From Rhizorhabdus histidinilytica (lineage in GTDB: Bacteria > Pseudomonadota > Alphaproteobacteria > Sphingomonadales > Sphingomonadaceae): a stretch of DNA of 64,000 nt. Both the position numbers and the translations under genes were made by a program. Positions 45,820 through 55,414 of the stretch are shown here, in pieces (position 1 is the stretch's first letter; each line of letters starts with the position of its first letter). Below the pieces are notes generated by a model. The model ran no database searches, was not told where the DNA came from, and worked only from the letters and a program-made list of their open reading frames with translations. Where the stretch lies: the NCBI RefSeq assembly GCF_900167915.1, contig NZ_FUYM01000002.1, positions 496,001 to 560,000 of the forward strand, given 5' to 3'.

Positions 45820-46470
45820 ATGGCCCTTGGTGCTGCACTGAAGCGGCTGGTCGCGATGTTGGCGGCGGCGACGTTGCTCGCCACCATGCCGGCCTGTGCC
45901 TATGCCAAGGACAAGGAGCTGCCGCCGGCCCCCTTCGTGCCCGATGGCGGCGCGCCGGGCGAGGACTATACGATCGGCCCGCTCGACGCCCTCACCGTGT
46001 TCGTGTGGCGCAATCCGGAGCTGGGCGCGCAGGTGCAGGTGCGGCCCGACGGGCGGATCACCCTGCCGCTGATCAACGACATGGTCGCGGTCGGCAAGAC
46101 CCCGGCGAAGCTGTCGGATGACATCCGCGACGCGCTGTCGACCTATATCACCGACCCGATCGTGTCGGTGATCGTCAACAATTTCTCGGGCACCTTCGCC
46201 CAGCAGATCCGCATCGTCGGCGCGGCGGAGAAGCCGGCGACGGTGTCCTACAGGTCGGACATGACCCTGCTCGACGCGATGATCGCGGTCGGCGGGCTGT
46301 CGCAATATGCGGCGGGCAACCGCGCGAAGCTGATCCGCTACGATCCGGTGACCAAGCAGCAGCAGGAATATCGCCTGCGCATCGACAGCCTCTTGAAGCG
46401 GGGGGACATCAAGGCGAACGTGAAGCTGCAGCCGGGCGATGTGATCATCATCCCCGAAAGCGTGTTTTAG
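45820..46470 (+). CDS. XrtA-type polysaccharide export outer-membrane protein (Wza/Poly_export-like)
   Basis: 216 residues. Signal segment RLVAMLAAATLLATMPACAY; the Cys after MPA could be a lipoprotein site but fits the lipobox poorly. The polysaccharide export domain starts DYTIGPLDALTVFVWRNPEL and is followed by a SLBB domain (IRIVGAAEKPATVSYRSDMT, LLDAMIAVGGLSQYA). It is much shorter than E. coli Wza and lacks the C-terminal barrel helix, as is usual for this family (TIGR03027 type). The ATG at 45820 has GGAGG eight bases upstream; a GTG 13 codons earlier is less likely. Confidence 0.92.
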   Translation: MALGAALKRLVAMLAAATLLATMPACAYAKDKELPPAPFVPDGGAPGEDYTIGPLDALTVFVWRNPELGAQVQVRPDGRITLPLINDMVAVGKTPAKLSDDIRDALSTYITDPIVSVIVNNFSGTFAQQIRIVGAAEKPATVSYRSDMTLLDAMIAVGGLSQYAAGNRAKLIRYDPVTKQQQEYRLRIDSLLKRGDIKANVKLQPGDVIIIPESVF

Positions 46471-46499
46471 GAAGGGCCGTGGGGGCGGCGGGCTAATCG

Positions 46500-48020
46500 A
46501 TGGAAGCCATCTACACCGAGATCAGGATTGCCCTGTACGCGATCTGGCGGATGCGCTGGCTGGCGCTCGCCGTCGCATGGGCCTTCTGCCTGATCGGCTG
46601 GGTGATGGTGATGCGGGTCCCCGCCGCCTATGAGAGCAGCGCGCGCATCCAGGTGCAGGTCAAGTCGCTGTTCGCCGACGGGGCCGAGAACGACATGCAG
46701 CGCAATGTCGACCGCGTCCGCCAGTCGCTGACCTCGACCGAGATATTGAAGCGCGTCGTCCGCACCGTCTCCAATGGTGAACGGCCGCTGACCTCCTATG
46801 AATCCCTGTCGCTGATCGGCGCGCTGCGCTCGGGCATCTCGATCACCGCGCAGGGCGACGACCTGCTGGAGATCAAGACGCGGATCAGCCTGAAGGGCAT
46901 TTCCGAGCAGCAGACCGCCGCGATCGCGCGCAACGTCACCCAGAAGCTGATCGAGATCTTCATCCAGGAGAATGTGATCGGCAGCAAGGCGAACAATGCC
47001 GAGGCGCTGAGCTTCCTCGACCAGGAACTGGCCCGCCGCGCCAAGGAACTGGCCGAGGTCGACCGCCAGCGCGCGCAGATCACCCAGAACACGCTGGGCT
47101 CCCTGCCGGGCACCGGGTCGCTCGACCAGCGGATGGACGCGGCGCGCAACGAGATGGTCAACCTCGATTCGAACCTGATGCAGGCGCGGAGCGCGCTGGC
47201 CGCGATGAACGGCCAGCTCGCCGCCACGCCGGCGCAGATTCCGGCGGGCGTCAACGGTATCGACACGCTTGACCAGCGCATCGCGACGCTCGAGGGACAG
47301 CTTTCGGAAGCGATCTCGCGCGGCTGGACGGAAAAGCATCCCGACGTCATCGCCATCCGTTCCCAGCTTGCCCAGCTCCGCGCCGAAAAGGCGCGCGGCG
47401 GCAGCCGGTCGGTGCCGATGGCGCCCAACCCCGTCTATGTCTCGCTCAAGTCGATGCAGGCCGAGCGCGAGGGCAATGTCGCGGCGTTGCAGGCGCGCAA
47501 GTCGCAGCTCGAAACGGCGGTGACGACGATCGCGCAGCGCCAGCTTGCCGCGCCTGGGGCCCAGATCGACCAGGCCCGGCTCGACCGCGACTATGACGTG
47601 CTCAAGGACCAGTACAACAAGCTGCTGGCCCAGCGCGAGGCCGCCAAGCTGCGGTCCGACGCGACCGGCAAGACCGATGGCGTCCAGTTCCGCGTGATCG
47701 ATCAGCCGTCGCTGCCGCGCCAGCCGGCGGCGCCCAACCGGGCAATGCTGCTCACCGGCGTGCTGGTGGCCGGGATCGTGGTCGGGGCCGGCGTGGCCTT
47801 CGCCAAGAGCCAGCTCGCCAATGTCTACACGACCACCCAGCAGCTCGCGAAGGCCAGCGGCCTGCCAGTGCTCGGGTCGATCTCGGAAGTGATCACCGCC
47901 GACACGCGGGTGATCCGGCGCAAGCAGATGATGTGGTTCTCCTCGGCTGCCGCGGGGCTGCCGGGGATGTTCATGCTGCTGATGCTGATCGAGTTCGTCA
48001 AACGCATCATGGTATCCTGA
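46500..48020 (+). CDS. XrtA system polysaccharide chain-length determinant (Wzz-like)
   Basis: 506 residues. Membrane helix near 15-37 (WLALAVAWAFCLIGWVMVMR), then a Wzz head beginning AAYESSARIQVQVKSLF. A long coiled coil follows (FLDQELARRAKELAEVDRQR and RLDRDYDVLKDQYNKLLAQR), then a second helix near 414-436 and a third hydrophobic segment near 476-497. This matches TIGR03007 proteins. It controls chain length together with the tyrosine kinase encoded next, 4 bases downstream. It lies 29 bases after the export gene. Confidence 0.93.
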   Translation: MEAIYTEIRIALYAIWRMRWLALAVAWAFCLIGWVMVMRVPAAYESSARIQVQVKSLFADGAENDMQRNVDRVRQSLTSTEILKRVVRTVSNGERPLTSYESLSLIGALRSGISITAQGDDLLEIKTRISLKGISEQQTAAIARNVTQKLIEIFIQENVIGSKANNAEALSFLDQELARRAKELAEVDRQRAQITQNTLGSLPGTGSLDQRMDAARNEMVNLDSNLMQARSALAAMNGQLAATPAQIPAGVNGIDTLDQRIATLEGQLSEAISRGWTEKHPDVIAIRSQLAQLRAEKARGGSRSVPMAPNPVYVSLKSMQAEREGNVAALQARKSQLETAVTTIAQRQLAAPGAQIDQARLDRDYDVLKDQYNKLLAQREAAKLRSDATGKTDGVQFRVIDQPSLPRQPAAPNRAMLLTGVLVAGIVVGAGVAFAKSQLANVYTTTQQLAKASGLPVLGSISEVITADTRVIRRKQMMWFSSAAAGLPGMFMLLMLIEFVKRIMVS

Positions 48021-48024
48021 CGGC

Positions 48025-49131
48025 ATGGACGGACAGGACGATAGCGGCAAGCCGCCGCCCCGGAAGCGGAAGCGCCGCGGTTCGCTGATCGAGCGGGCCG
48101 GGTCGGTCTACGATTTCGAGGCGGTGCTGCGTGCCCGCGTCGTCATGCCGGACGGCGGCGGTCAACCGCCGGTGATCGACATGCCGGCGAGCCCGCCGCA
48201 ACCGCAGCTGCAGCCATTGCACCAGCCGGTGATGCCGCCGCTGCCCTATCAGGGGCTCGACGCCGGCTCGGATGTCGCCGCGGTCGAGACGCCGCTGACG
48301 CCGGCCCGGGCCGATGCGGGGGGTGGGGGGCTGCTGCCGCCCGCCGCGCCGCCGGCTCCTGCTGCCGGCGACGGCGCCGCGCTGCCCGCGCCCGAGATCG
48401 TCTATCGCACCGCCAAGGTGAACCGCGCCGACCTGATCGACCAGGGTTTCGTGATGCCCGACGCGGCGATCACCGCGCTCGCCGAGGAGTTCCGCATCGT
48501 CAAGCGGACGCTGCTGCTCAACGCGATCGGTCCGACTGCGCTGCCCAACGGGCGCCGGATACTGATCTGCTCGGCGCAGGCGAACGAGGGCAAGACCTTC
48601 TGCGCGGTCAACCTGGCGCTGTCGATGGCGAATGAACGCGACATCGAGGTGCTGCTGATCGACGGCGACTTCGCCAAGCCGACCGTGCTTTCGACCCTGG
48701 GCATCGAGGGGCCGGTGGGGCTGATGGACGCGCTCGCCGATCCCGACATCGACGTCGAGACGCTGGTGATCAAGACCGACGTCGGCAACCTGTCGGTTCT
48801 GCCGTCGGGGAAATATACCAACGAGGCGACCGAGCTGATCGCCGCCGACCGGACCCGCACGATCATCGAGCGGCTGTCGGCCAGGCCCAATCGCATCATC
48901 CTGTTCGACAGCCCGCCGGCGCTGGCGGCATCGCCGGCGTCGGTGCTGGCCTATCATGTCGGCCAGGTGCTGCTCGTCGTCCGCGCCGACAAGACAGCGG
49001 AGGCCGAGCTGCGCGACGCGGTGCTGCTGCTCGGCGGCTGCGAAGAGATCCAGCTCCTCCTCAACGGCGCGCGCTTCGCGCCGAACGCTCGCCGCTTCGG
49101 CAGCTATTACGGATATGAAGCGCCGCGATGA
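48025..49131 (+). CDS. XrtA-associated protein-tyrosine kinase (BY-kinase)
   Basis: 368 residues. The N-terminal 130 residues are low-complexity and proline-rich (PPAAPPAPAAGDGAALPAPE). The kinase core has Walker A SAQANEGKTFCAVNLAL near 183-199, Walker A' VLLIDGDFAKPTVLSTLGI, and Walker B IILFDSPPALAAS. A tyrosine pair near the C-terminus (FGSYYGYEAPR) is a short version of the autophosphorylated Tyr cluster. It regulates polymer length together with the chain-length protein. The stop overlaps the ATG of the outer-membrane gene by 4 bases. Confidence 0.92.
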   Translation: MDGQDDSGKPPPRKRKRRGSLIERAGSVYDFEAVLRARVVMPDGGGQPPVIDMPASPPQPQLQPLHQPVMPPLPYQGLDAGSDVAAVETPLTPARADAGGGGLLPPAAPPAPAAGDGAALPAPEIVYRTAKVNRADLIDQGFVMPDAAITALAEEFRIVKRTLLLNAIGPTALPNGRRILICSAQANEGKTFCAVNLALSMANERDIEVLLIDGDFAKPTVLSTLGIEGPVGLMDALADPDIDVETLVIKTDVGNLSVLPSGKYTNEATELIAADRTRTIIERLSARPNRIILFDSPPALAASPASVLAYHVGQVLLVVRADKTAEAELRDAVLLLGGCEEIQLLLNGARFAPNARRFGSYYGYEAPR

Positions 49132-50735
49132 GCGGAACCGCATCGCGCATCCTGCTGGGCCTGCTCGCCGGAGGCGCCGTCTGTGCTCCGGCCCATGCCG
49201 ACCGGCCCGAGTTCGGCGCCTTCCTCAACCTCGACCAGATCGCCGAATCGCAACTTCACGGGCCCGGAGCGGACGACGTCACCTATACCGAGGTTTCGGG
49301 CGTATTGACGGCGCGGATCTCGAACCGGCGCATCGTCGCGTCGGGCACCTACCACCTGTCCTATCGCATCCCCGAGATGGGCGACGTCGACAAGAGCTTC
49401 AACCAGGACGGGTTGATGCGGCTGCAGGCCAACGTCATCGACGAGTGGCTGACCCTGGAAACCGGGGCGCTCGTCACCCGCAGCCGCGTCGATGCGAGCG
49501 GGGCCGCGCCGCAATTCAATATCGGCAATCCCCAGAATCTGACGCAGACCTATTCTGCCTTCGTCCAGCCGACCCTCATTCACCGGATCGGCGATCTCGG
49601 CCTCGGCCTCAGCTATCGCTACGCCTATACACAGAACGAAACGACCGACAACCTTCCCGCCACCGGTCCGATCAACGACCGGTTCGACAGCTCGAAGGCG
49701 CAGCAGGTGACGGCCAATATCGGCATGGAGCCGGGCAGCCTGCCGTTCGGATGGAAGATCTCGTCCGAATATCGCCACGAGAACACCACCAACCTCGACG
49801 AGCATTTCCGCGCCTTCAACGTCATCGGCGAGGTGCGGGTGCCGCTGGCGGGCGCGCCGGTCGCGCTGGTCGCGAGCGGTGGCTATGAACGGACGCGGAC
49901 GTCGGAGCGCTCGGCGCTGGTCGATCCGATCACTGGCCTGCCGGTGCGCGGCAAGGGCGGCCGCTTCGTCGTCGATCCGGCAAGTCCGCGCCTGCTGACC
50001 TACGAGGTCGAGGGGCTGATCGCCAATGCGGGCGTGATCTGGCGGCCCAGCCGGCGCACCCGGATGGAGGCGCGCGTCGGCCGCCGTTATGGCGACCTGT
50101 CGGTCACCGGGCTGATCGAGATGCGGCCAAGCGAGCGTTCGGGGCTGACCCTGATCGTCACCGACCGGGTGGAAAGCTTCGGGCAGGGCGTGTCGAACGG
50201 CCTCGCGGGAGCGCCGCCGATGCTCGACGTCAACCAGGTCGATCCGTCCAGCTCCTACCAGCAATGCCTGTTCGGCAAGACCTCGGGAACGGGGCAGTGC
50301 ATCGCGAGCTCGCTCGGTCAGGCATCGGCGAACAGCTATCGCGAGCGGGCGGCGAACATCATCTTCACCCGGACGATGCGGACTTGGACGTTCAGCGGCG
50401 GGCTGGGCTATGCGCGCCGTACCTATATCGACAATCCCAATTCGCTGTTTTCGCTCGACGGCGTCGTCGACCAGAGCTTCTTCAGCAACATCTCGATAGG
50501 CCGGCCGCTCAGCCGCACCTCGGGGGTGTCCTTTTCTTTTACGGGCAATTTGTTTAAGAATGGACAGGTCGGAGCGTCTGATGTGATGTCTGGATCGTTC
50601 AGCACCAATTACTACCGGAGCTTCGGACGCGGTATCCAGATGCAGGCGAGCGTCGCGGTAGATGGGTCGAAGCAGGATGGGATGACGGCCGATGTATCGG
50701 GACGCGCGCGGCTTGGCTTGCAATATCGGTTCTGA
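49128..50735 (+). CDS. XrtA/PEP-CTERM system-associated outer-membrane protein (TIGR03016 type)
   Basis: 535 residues. A signal peptide (ILLGLLAGGAVCAPAHA) precedes a beta-barrel pattern of alternating hydrophobic strands with turns (LTARISNRRIVASGTYHLSY, LGLSYRYAYTQNETTDN). The protein ends ARLGLQYRF with a terminal Phe, as outer-membrane barrels do. It probably provides the outer-membrane conduit or an anchor for the exopolysaccharide. G+C dips around 50520-50600 within the last strands. Its biochemical role is not proven for the family. Confidence 0.87.
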   Translation: MSGTASRILLGLLAGGAVCAPAHADRPEFGAFLNLDQIAESQLHGPGADDVTYTEVSGVLTARISNRRIVASGTYHLSYRIPEMGDVDKSFNQDGLMRLQANVIDEWLTLETGALVTRSRVDASGAAPQFNIGNPQNLTQTYSAFVQPTLIHRIGDLGLGLSYRYAYTQNETTDNLPATGPINDRFDSSKAQQVTANIGMEPGSLPFGWKISSEYRHENTTNLDEHFRAFNVIGEVRVPLAGAPVALVASGGYERTRTSERSALVDPITGLPVRGKGGRFVVDPASPRLLTYEVEGLIANAGVIWRPSRRTRMEARVGRRYGDLSVTGLIEMRPSERSGLTLIVTDRVESFGQGVSNGLAGAPPMLDVNQVDPSSSYQQCLFGKTSGTGQCIASSLGQASANSYRERAANIIFTRTMRTWTFSGGLGYARRTYIDNPNSLFSLDGVVDQSFFSNISIGRPLSRTSGVSFSFTGNLFKNGQVGASDVMSGSFSTNYYRSFGRGIQMQASVAVDGSKQDGMTADVSGRARLGLQYRF

Positions 50736-50773
50736 GATGCTGCACCGCTGCGTATCCGGGCGGGAGGGTCGAT

Positions 50774-52315
50774 TTGGACCATGATCCCTACGGCCTGACC
50801 GACCGGCCGTTCCAGCTCACCCCCGATCCGCGCTTTTATTTCGAGAGCGCGACCCACCGCAAGGCAATGACCTATCTGGGCTATGGGCTTGCCCAGGGCG
50901 AGGGGTTCATCGTCGTTACCGGCGAGGTCGGCACCGGCAAGACCATGCTGGTCGGCCGCCTGATGGCGACGATCGACCGGTCGCGGCTGACCGCGATCAA
51001 CCTGGTCTCGACCCAGCTCGAGGGCGAGGACATCCTGCGGATCGTCGCGCTCGCGCTCGGCGTCGCCACCGACGTCGCCGCCAAAGGGCAGCTGCTCGCC
51101 CGGATCGAGCGTTTCCTCCACGAACAGGCGCGTAGCGGCAAACGTACCCTGCTGATCGTCGACGAGGCGCAGAACCTGCCGATCTCGGCGCTCGAAGAGC
51201 TGCGCATGCTGTCCAACTTCCAATATGGCGGACAGGCGCTTCTCCAGATCTTCCTGCTCGGCCAGCCCGAGTTCCGCGAGGCGCTGGCCCAACCGCGCTT
51301 CGAACAGCTTCGCCAGCGCGTGATCGCCACCCACCATCTGACCGCGATGGGCGGGGACGAAGTGGCGCCCTACATCATGCACCGGCTCGCCTGCGCCGGC
51401 TGGAAGGGCACGCCGCGCTTCACCCAGGATGCCTATGAGGCGTTCCACCGGCTGTCGGGCGGCATTCCGCGACGGCTGAACATGCTCGCCGGCCGGGTGA
51501 TGCTGCAAGGCGCGATCGAGCGGCTGACCGACATCGACGGCGAAGTGGTCGAGGACGTCGCCGCCGATCTGGCGAGCGAGAGCATCATGCCCGCCGACGG
51601 CCCCCAGCCGCAGGCGCGGGCGATGCCGCCTGCACCCGAGCCGCAGACCTACGCCTATCGCCCGCCGGCAGCGCCCGAGCCGGTCACGGAACCGGCGCCG
51701 CAATGGACCCCCGGCCCTGCCGCCGCACCGGCGCAGCAGCAGCCGGCCTATGCCGCGCCGACCCGCGCGCCCGGCTTGCCGTCCTATACGAGCTATGCCC
51801 CGGACGACGAGGATGAGCCGGCCGCGCCCGCCGTCCAGCCCGACCCGTTCGCCGGCCTGGCCAGCCATATCCCCCCGCCGGCGATCGAGCAGCCGCCGCG
51901 CTATGACGGCTATGTCCCGCCTGAGGCGGTCGTGCCGTCGCCGCCTCCGATCGCATCGCCGCGGCCTCCGCTGTACACGGCGGAAGCGGAGCAGGCTCCT
52001 GCGCCTCCGCCGGTGTGGGCTCCGGCTCCGCAGCCGGCCGTAGCGCCGCCGCCGGAAGCCTTCGCGCCGCCCCGGTCCGTCTATCAGCCGCCCGTCGCGG
52101 AGCCGCCGGCCGCTTCGCCGCAGCCTGTCCCGGCGGCCGATCCGGCGGTGGCGGACTATGCCGCGCGCAATGCCGAGCTGGAGGCGCGTCTGGCCGAGCA
52201 GGAGGCGATGCTGCGGCGGACATTGTCGTTGCTGGTCGAGTTGGTCGAGACGGACCCGCAATTGCCGAAGGACCCCCAAGGCAGCGGCAATGGCGGCAAC
52301 CAGGACGCGGCCTGA
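50774..52315 (+). CDS. XrtA-associated ATPase with long Pro-rich C-terminal tail
   Basis: 513 residues. Residues 1-270 are an AAA (ExeA/GspA-like) ATPase: YGLTDRPFQLTPDPRFYFES at the start, Walker A GEVGTGKTMLVGRL near 54-67, Walker B TLLIVDEAQNLP, and LRMLSNFQYGGQALLQIFLL. Residues about 275-470 are proline/alanine-rich low complexity, ending with a predicted coiled coil (NAELEARLAEQEAMLRRTLS). TTG is the start: GGGAGGG is five bases upstream and the family pattern begins right there. It is probably energy- or peptidoglycan-related to export; the tail is much longer than the ATPase domain of the family requires. Confidence 0.9.
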   Translation: MDHDPYGLTDRPFQLTPDPRFYFESATHRKAMTYLGYGLAQGEGFIVVTGEVGTGKTMLVGRLMATIDRSRLTAINLVSTQLEGEDILRIVALALGVATDVAAKGQLLARIERFLHEQARSGKRTLLIVDEAQNLPISALEELRMLSNFQYGGQALLQIFLLGQPEFREALAQPRFEQLRQRVIATHHLTAMGGDEVAPYIMHRLACAGWKGTPRFTQDAYEAFHRLSGGIPRRLNMLAGRVMLQGAIERLTDIDGEVVEDVAADLASESIMPADGPQPQARAMPPAPEPQTYAYRPPAAPEPVTEPAPQWTPGPAAAPAQQQPAYAAPTRAPGLPSYTSYAPDDEDEPAAPAVQPDPFAGLASHIPPPAIEQPPRYDGYVPPEAVVPSPPPIASPRPPLYTAEAEQAPAPPPVWAPAPQPAVAPPPEAFAPPRSVYQPPVAEPPAASPQPVPAADPAVADYAARNAELEARLAEQEAMLRRTLSLLVELVETDPQLPKDPQGSGNGGNQDAA

Positions 52316-52322
52316 TCCCCGC

Positions 52323-53168
52323 ATGGTCATCAACGGCCTGTCGGTCGATATCGAGGACTGGTTCCAGGTCGGCGCCTTCGAACGCACCATCGGGCGCGAG
52401 GACTGGGATGCACTGACGCCGCGGGTCGAACGCAACAGCGATGCGGTGATCGACCTGTTCGGCCGGACGGGCGCCAAAGCCACCTTCTTCACGCTCGGCT
52501 GGATCGCCGAACGCCATCCCGCGCTGATCCGCCGGATCGTCGATGCGGGACACGAGCTGGCGAGCCACGGCTGGGATCATGTCCGCGTCTTCACCATGAC
52601 GCCTGCCCAGTTCCGCGAGGACCTGCGCCGCACCCGTGCGGTGCTGGAGGACCTGTCCGGGCAGAAAGTGACCGGCTATCGCGCGCCGAGCTTCTCGATC
52701 GACAAGCGCACCCCCTGGGCGCACGAGATCCTCGCCGAGGAGGGCTATGCCTATTCGTCGAGCGTCGCGCCCGTCGTCCATGATCATTATGGCTGGCCCG
52801 AGGCGCCGCGCTTCGCCTTCCGGCCGGTGGCGGGCAGCGCGCTGGTCGAGTTGCCGGTGACGACCGCCCGACTGGGCAGCCGCATCGTGGCCGCCGGCGG
52901 AGGCGGCTTCTTCCGCCTGTTCCCCTACGCCTTCTCGCGCTGGGCGATCCGCCAGGTCAACGGCGAGCGGCAGCCCGCCATCTTCTATTTCCACCCGTGG
53001 GAGATCGACCCGGGCCAGCCGAGGGTCGCCGATGCCCCGCTCCGGTCGAAGCTGCGCCATTATGCGCGGCTCGGCGCGATGGAGGGCAAGCTCGAACGGG
53101 TGATCCGCGACTTCCGCTGGGACCGGATCGACCATGTGGTCGCCGCCGAAGCGGCCACGGGCGGCTGA
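52323..53168 (+). CDS. XrtA-associated polysaccharide deacetylase (NodB homology)
   Basis: 281 residues, carbohydrate esterase 4 fold. GLSVDIEDWFQVGAFER carries the motif-1 Asp pair region, AGHELASHGWDHVRVFTM gives the metal-binding SHxxxH, and VTGYRAPSFSIDKRTPWAHE is motif 3. HPWEIDPGQPR is the C-terminal motif of this subgroup (TIGR03006). It probably deacetylates the exopolysaccharide in the periplasm or cytoplasm; no signal peptide is seen. The start is the ATG eight bases after the ATPase stop. Confidence 0.92.
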   Translation: MVINGLSVDIEDWFQVGAFERTIGREDWDALTPRVERNSDAVIDLFGRTGAKATFFTLGWIAERHPALIRRIVDAGHELASHGWDHVRVFTMTPAQFREDLRRTRAVLEDLSGQKVTGYRAPSFSIDKRTPWAHEILAEEGYAYSSSVAPVVHDHYGWPEAPRFAFRPVAGSALVELPVTTARLGSRIVAAGGGGFFRLFPYAFSRWAIRQVNGERQPAIFYFHPWEIDPGQPRVADAPLRSKLRHYARLGAMEGKLERVIRDFRWDRIDHVVAAEAATGG

Positions 53169-53171
53169 GCC

Positions 53172-54221
53172 GTGGCGGGGGTATGCAGCGTCGATCTGGC
53201 TGACCCGTCGACCCGGGCCGCGATCGACGCCTATGTCGAACGGCACCCGCAAGGTAGCGCCTTCCACCGTGCCGCCTGGAGCCGCGCGGTCGAGCAGGGC
53301 TGCGGACAGCCCGCCCATTATCTGGTTGCCGAGGCGGGTGGGGCGATTGCCGGGCTGCTGCCGCTGACCGCGGTGCATTCGTCGCTGTTCGGTCGCGCGC
53401 TGGTGTCGGCCGGTTTCGCGGTGGGTGGCGGCCCGATCGCCGACGATGCCTCGACCGTCGACCGGCTCGCCGAGGCGGGCTGGGCGCTGGCCGGCCGGCT
53501 GAGCTGCCCGTCGCTCGAGCTTCGCGGCGGGGCGGTGCCGTCGGGTCCGGGCTGGCACGTCGAGCAAGGGACCTATGCCGGCTTCGCCCGGCCGCTTGCG
53601 GCCGACGACGAGGCGGAATTGCTGGCGATCCCGCGCAAGCAGCGCGCGGAGGTGCGCAAGGCGCAGGGCTTCGACCTGGCGGTGACCACCGGCCGGGACG
53701 AGGCGAATCGCGCCGCCCATTATGCGATCTATGCCGAAAGCGTCCGCAACCTCGGCACGCCGGTCTTTCCCCGGGGTCTGTTCGACGCGGTGCTCGACGG
53801 CTTCGGCGACGATGCCGACATCCTGACCGTCAGCCGCGACGGCGCCCCGCTGGCAAGCGTGCTGAGCCTGTACCACAAGGACGTCGTCATGCCCTATTGG
53901 GGCGGCGGCACGCGCGCGGCGCGGGCCTGGCGGGCCAACGACATGATGTATTATGCGCTGATGCTGCACGCGCGGCGGCGCGGCTGCGCGGCGTTCGATT
54001 TCGGCCGCTCGAAATCCGGCACCGGCGCCTTCGCCTTCAAGAAGAATTGGGGTTTCGAGCCGGAGCCGCTCGCCTATGCCGCGCGGACGGCCGACGGCCA
54101 GCAGCCGCGCGAGATCAACCCGCTCAGCCCGCGATACCGGCTGCAGGTCGCGCTGTGGCAGCGGCTGCCGCTCGCGGTCGCCAACCGGATCGGGCCCTGG
54201 ATCGCGAAGGGGCTCGGCTGA
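53172..54221 (+). CDS. FemAB-like acyltransferase, XrtA/PEP-CTERM system-associated
   Basis: 349 residues, a GNAT-type double fold as in FemA/B. SAFHRAAWSRAVEQGCGQPA is the N-terminal family motif, then ELLAIPRKQRAEVRKAQGFD and, near the C-terminus, FDFGRSKSGTGAFAFKKNWG, the typical FemAB signature. It may transfer an aminoacyl group to a sugar polymer or protein. It is GTG-started, 3 bases after the deacetylase stop, and shares one base with the next ATG. The donor may be linked to the PLP decarboxylase product (speculation). Confidence 0.9.
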   Translation: MAGVCSVDLADPSTRAAIDAYVERHPQGSAFHRAAWSRAVEQGCGQPAHYLVAEAGGAIAGLLPLTAVHSSLFGRALVSAGFAVGGGPIADDASTVDRLAEAGWALAGRLSCPSLELRGGAVPSGPGWHVEQGTYAGFARPLAADDEAELLAIPRKQRAEVRKAQGFDLAVTTGRDEANRAAHYAIYAESVRNLGTPVFPRGLFDAVLDGFGDDADILTVSRDGAPLASVLSLYHKDVVMPYWGGGTRAARAWRANDMMYYALMLHARRRGCAAFDFGRSKSGTGAFAFKKNWGFEPEPLAYAARTADGQQPREINPLSPRYRLQVALWQRLPLAVANRIGPWIAKGLG

Positions 54222-55411
54222 TGGGCGAGCTGATGTTCCTGGCGCATCGCATCCCCTTCCCGCCGGACCGGGGCGATCGCATCCGCAGCTTCCACATGCT
54301 CCGCCATCTCGCGCAGAGCCGACCGGTCCACCTGCTCGGCTTCGTCGACAATGCCGAGGACCGCAAGGCGGCCAAGGAATTGCTGCCGATGCTCGCCTCG
54401 CTGCATATCGAGGTGCGCGACAAGTCGCGGCTGCGCGCTGGCGTCGAGGCGCTGATGCTCGGCGAGCCGGTGTCGGTCGCGGCGTTCGGGTCGCGGCGGA
54501 TCATGCGCATGGTCGACCAGCTTCTCGCCGAGCGGCCGATCGAGACGATCCTCGCTTATTCGGGGCAGATGGCGCAGTTCGTGCCCGACGATCGCGAGGG
54601 GCGCCGCTTCATCATGGATTTCGTCGACGTCGATTCGGAGAAGTTCGCGGCCTATGGCGCCGAGGAGGGCGGGCTGATGGGCTGGATCCATCGGCGCGAG
54701 GGACGGCTGCTGGCGGCCTATGAGGACAGCATCGGCCGCTGGGCCGACGTCAACCTGTTCGTCAGCGAGGCGGAGGCGGCGCTGTTCCGGCGGCGGGCGG
54801 GGCTGTCGAGCAGCCATGTCCGCGCGCTCGACAACGGCATCGACACCGCCTTCTTCGACCCCGCCGGCTTCCCGCGCATCGACGGGGCGGAGCCGATGCT
54901 CGTCTTCACCGGGCAGATGGACTATCGCCCCAATGTCGAGGCGGTCGACTATTTCGCGCGGCGGACCTTCCCGGCGATCCGCGCCAAGCATCCCTCGACC
55001 CTGTTCGCGATCGTTGGCCGCGATCCGGCCCCGGCGGTGCGGGCACTGGCGGGCCTGCGCAACGTGATCGTCACCGGATCGGTGCCCGACGTGCGGCCGT
55101 GGCTGGCGGCGGCGGCGGTCGTCGTTGCGCCGCTCGACATCGCGCGCGGCGTCCAGAACAAGGTGCTGGAGGCGATGGCGATGGCGCGGCCGGTGGTCGC
55201 CTCGCCGGCCGCCTTCGAGGGGATCGACGCGGTTCCCGACAAGCATCTGTGCGTCGCCCAGGGCTATGACATGGCCAACGCCGTCCTCCATCTGCTCACC
55301 CATCCGGCGGAGGGCGAGGCGATGGGCCGGGCGGCGCGCGCGCATGTCGTCGCCCGCTACGACTGGGAGACCCAGCTCCGCACCCTCGACACGCTGATCG
55401 GACAGCCCTGA
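54221..55411 (+). CDS. XrtA/PEP-CTERM system glycosyltransferase (TIGR03087 type)
   Basis: 396-residue GT4 enzyme. The start LMFLAHRIPFPPDRGDRIRS is the family signature, FVDVDSEKFAAYG follows, and the donor site is NKVLEAMAMARPVVASPAAF near 318-337. It begins with TGATG overlap after the FemAB gene. It adds one sugar of the repeat unit; specificity is not known. Its ATG is clear, although the frame is open for more than 100 codons upstream inside the FemAB gene. Confidence 0.92.
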   Translation: MGELMFLAHRIPFPPDRGDRIRSFHMLRHLAQSRPVHLLGFVDNAEDRKAAKELLPMLASLHIEVRDKSRLRAGVEALMLGEPVSVAAFGSRRIMRMVDQLLAERPIETILAYSGQMAQFVPDDREGRRFIMDFVDVDSEKFAAYGAEEGGLMGWIHRREGRLLAAYEDSIGRWADVNLFVSEAEAALFRRRAGLSSSHVRALDNGIDTAFFDPAGFPRIDGAEPMLVFTGQMDYRPNVEAVDYFARRTFPAIRAKHPSTLFAIVGRDPAPAVRALAGLRNVIVTGSVPDVRPWLAAAAVVVAPLDIARGVQNKVLEAMAMARPVVASPAAFEGIDAVPDKHLCVAQGYDMANAVLHLLTHPAEGEAMGRAARAHVVARYDWETQLRTLDTLIGQP

Positions 55412-55414
55412 ATC

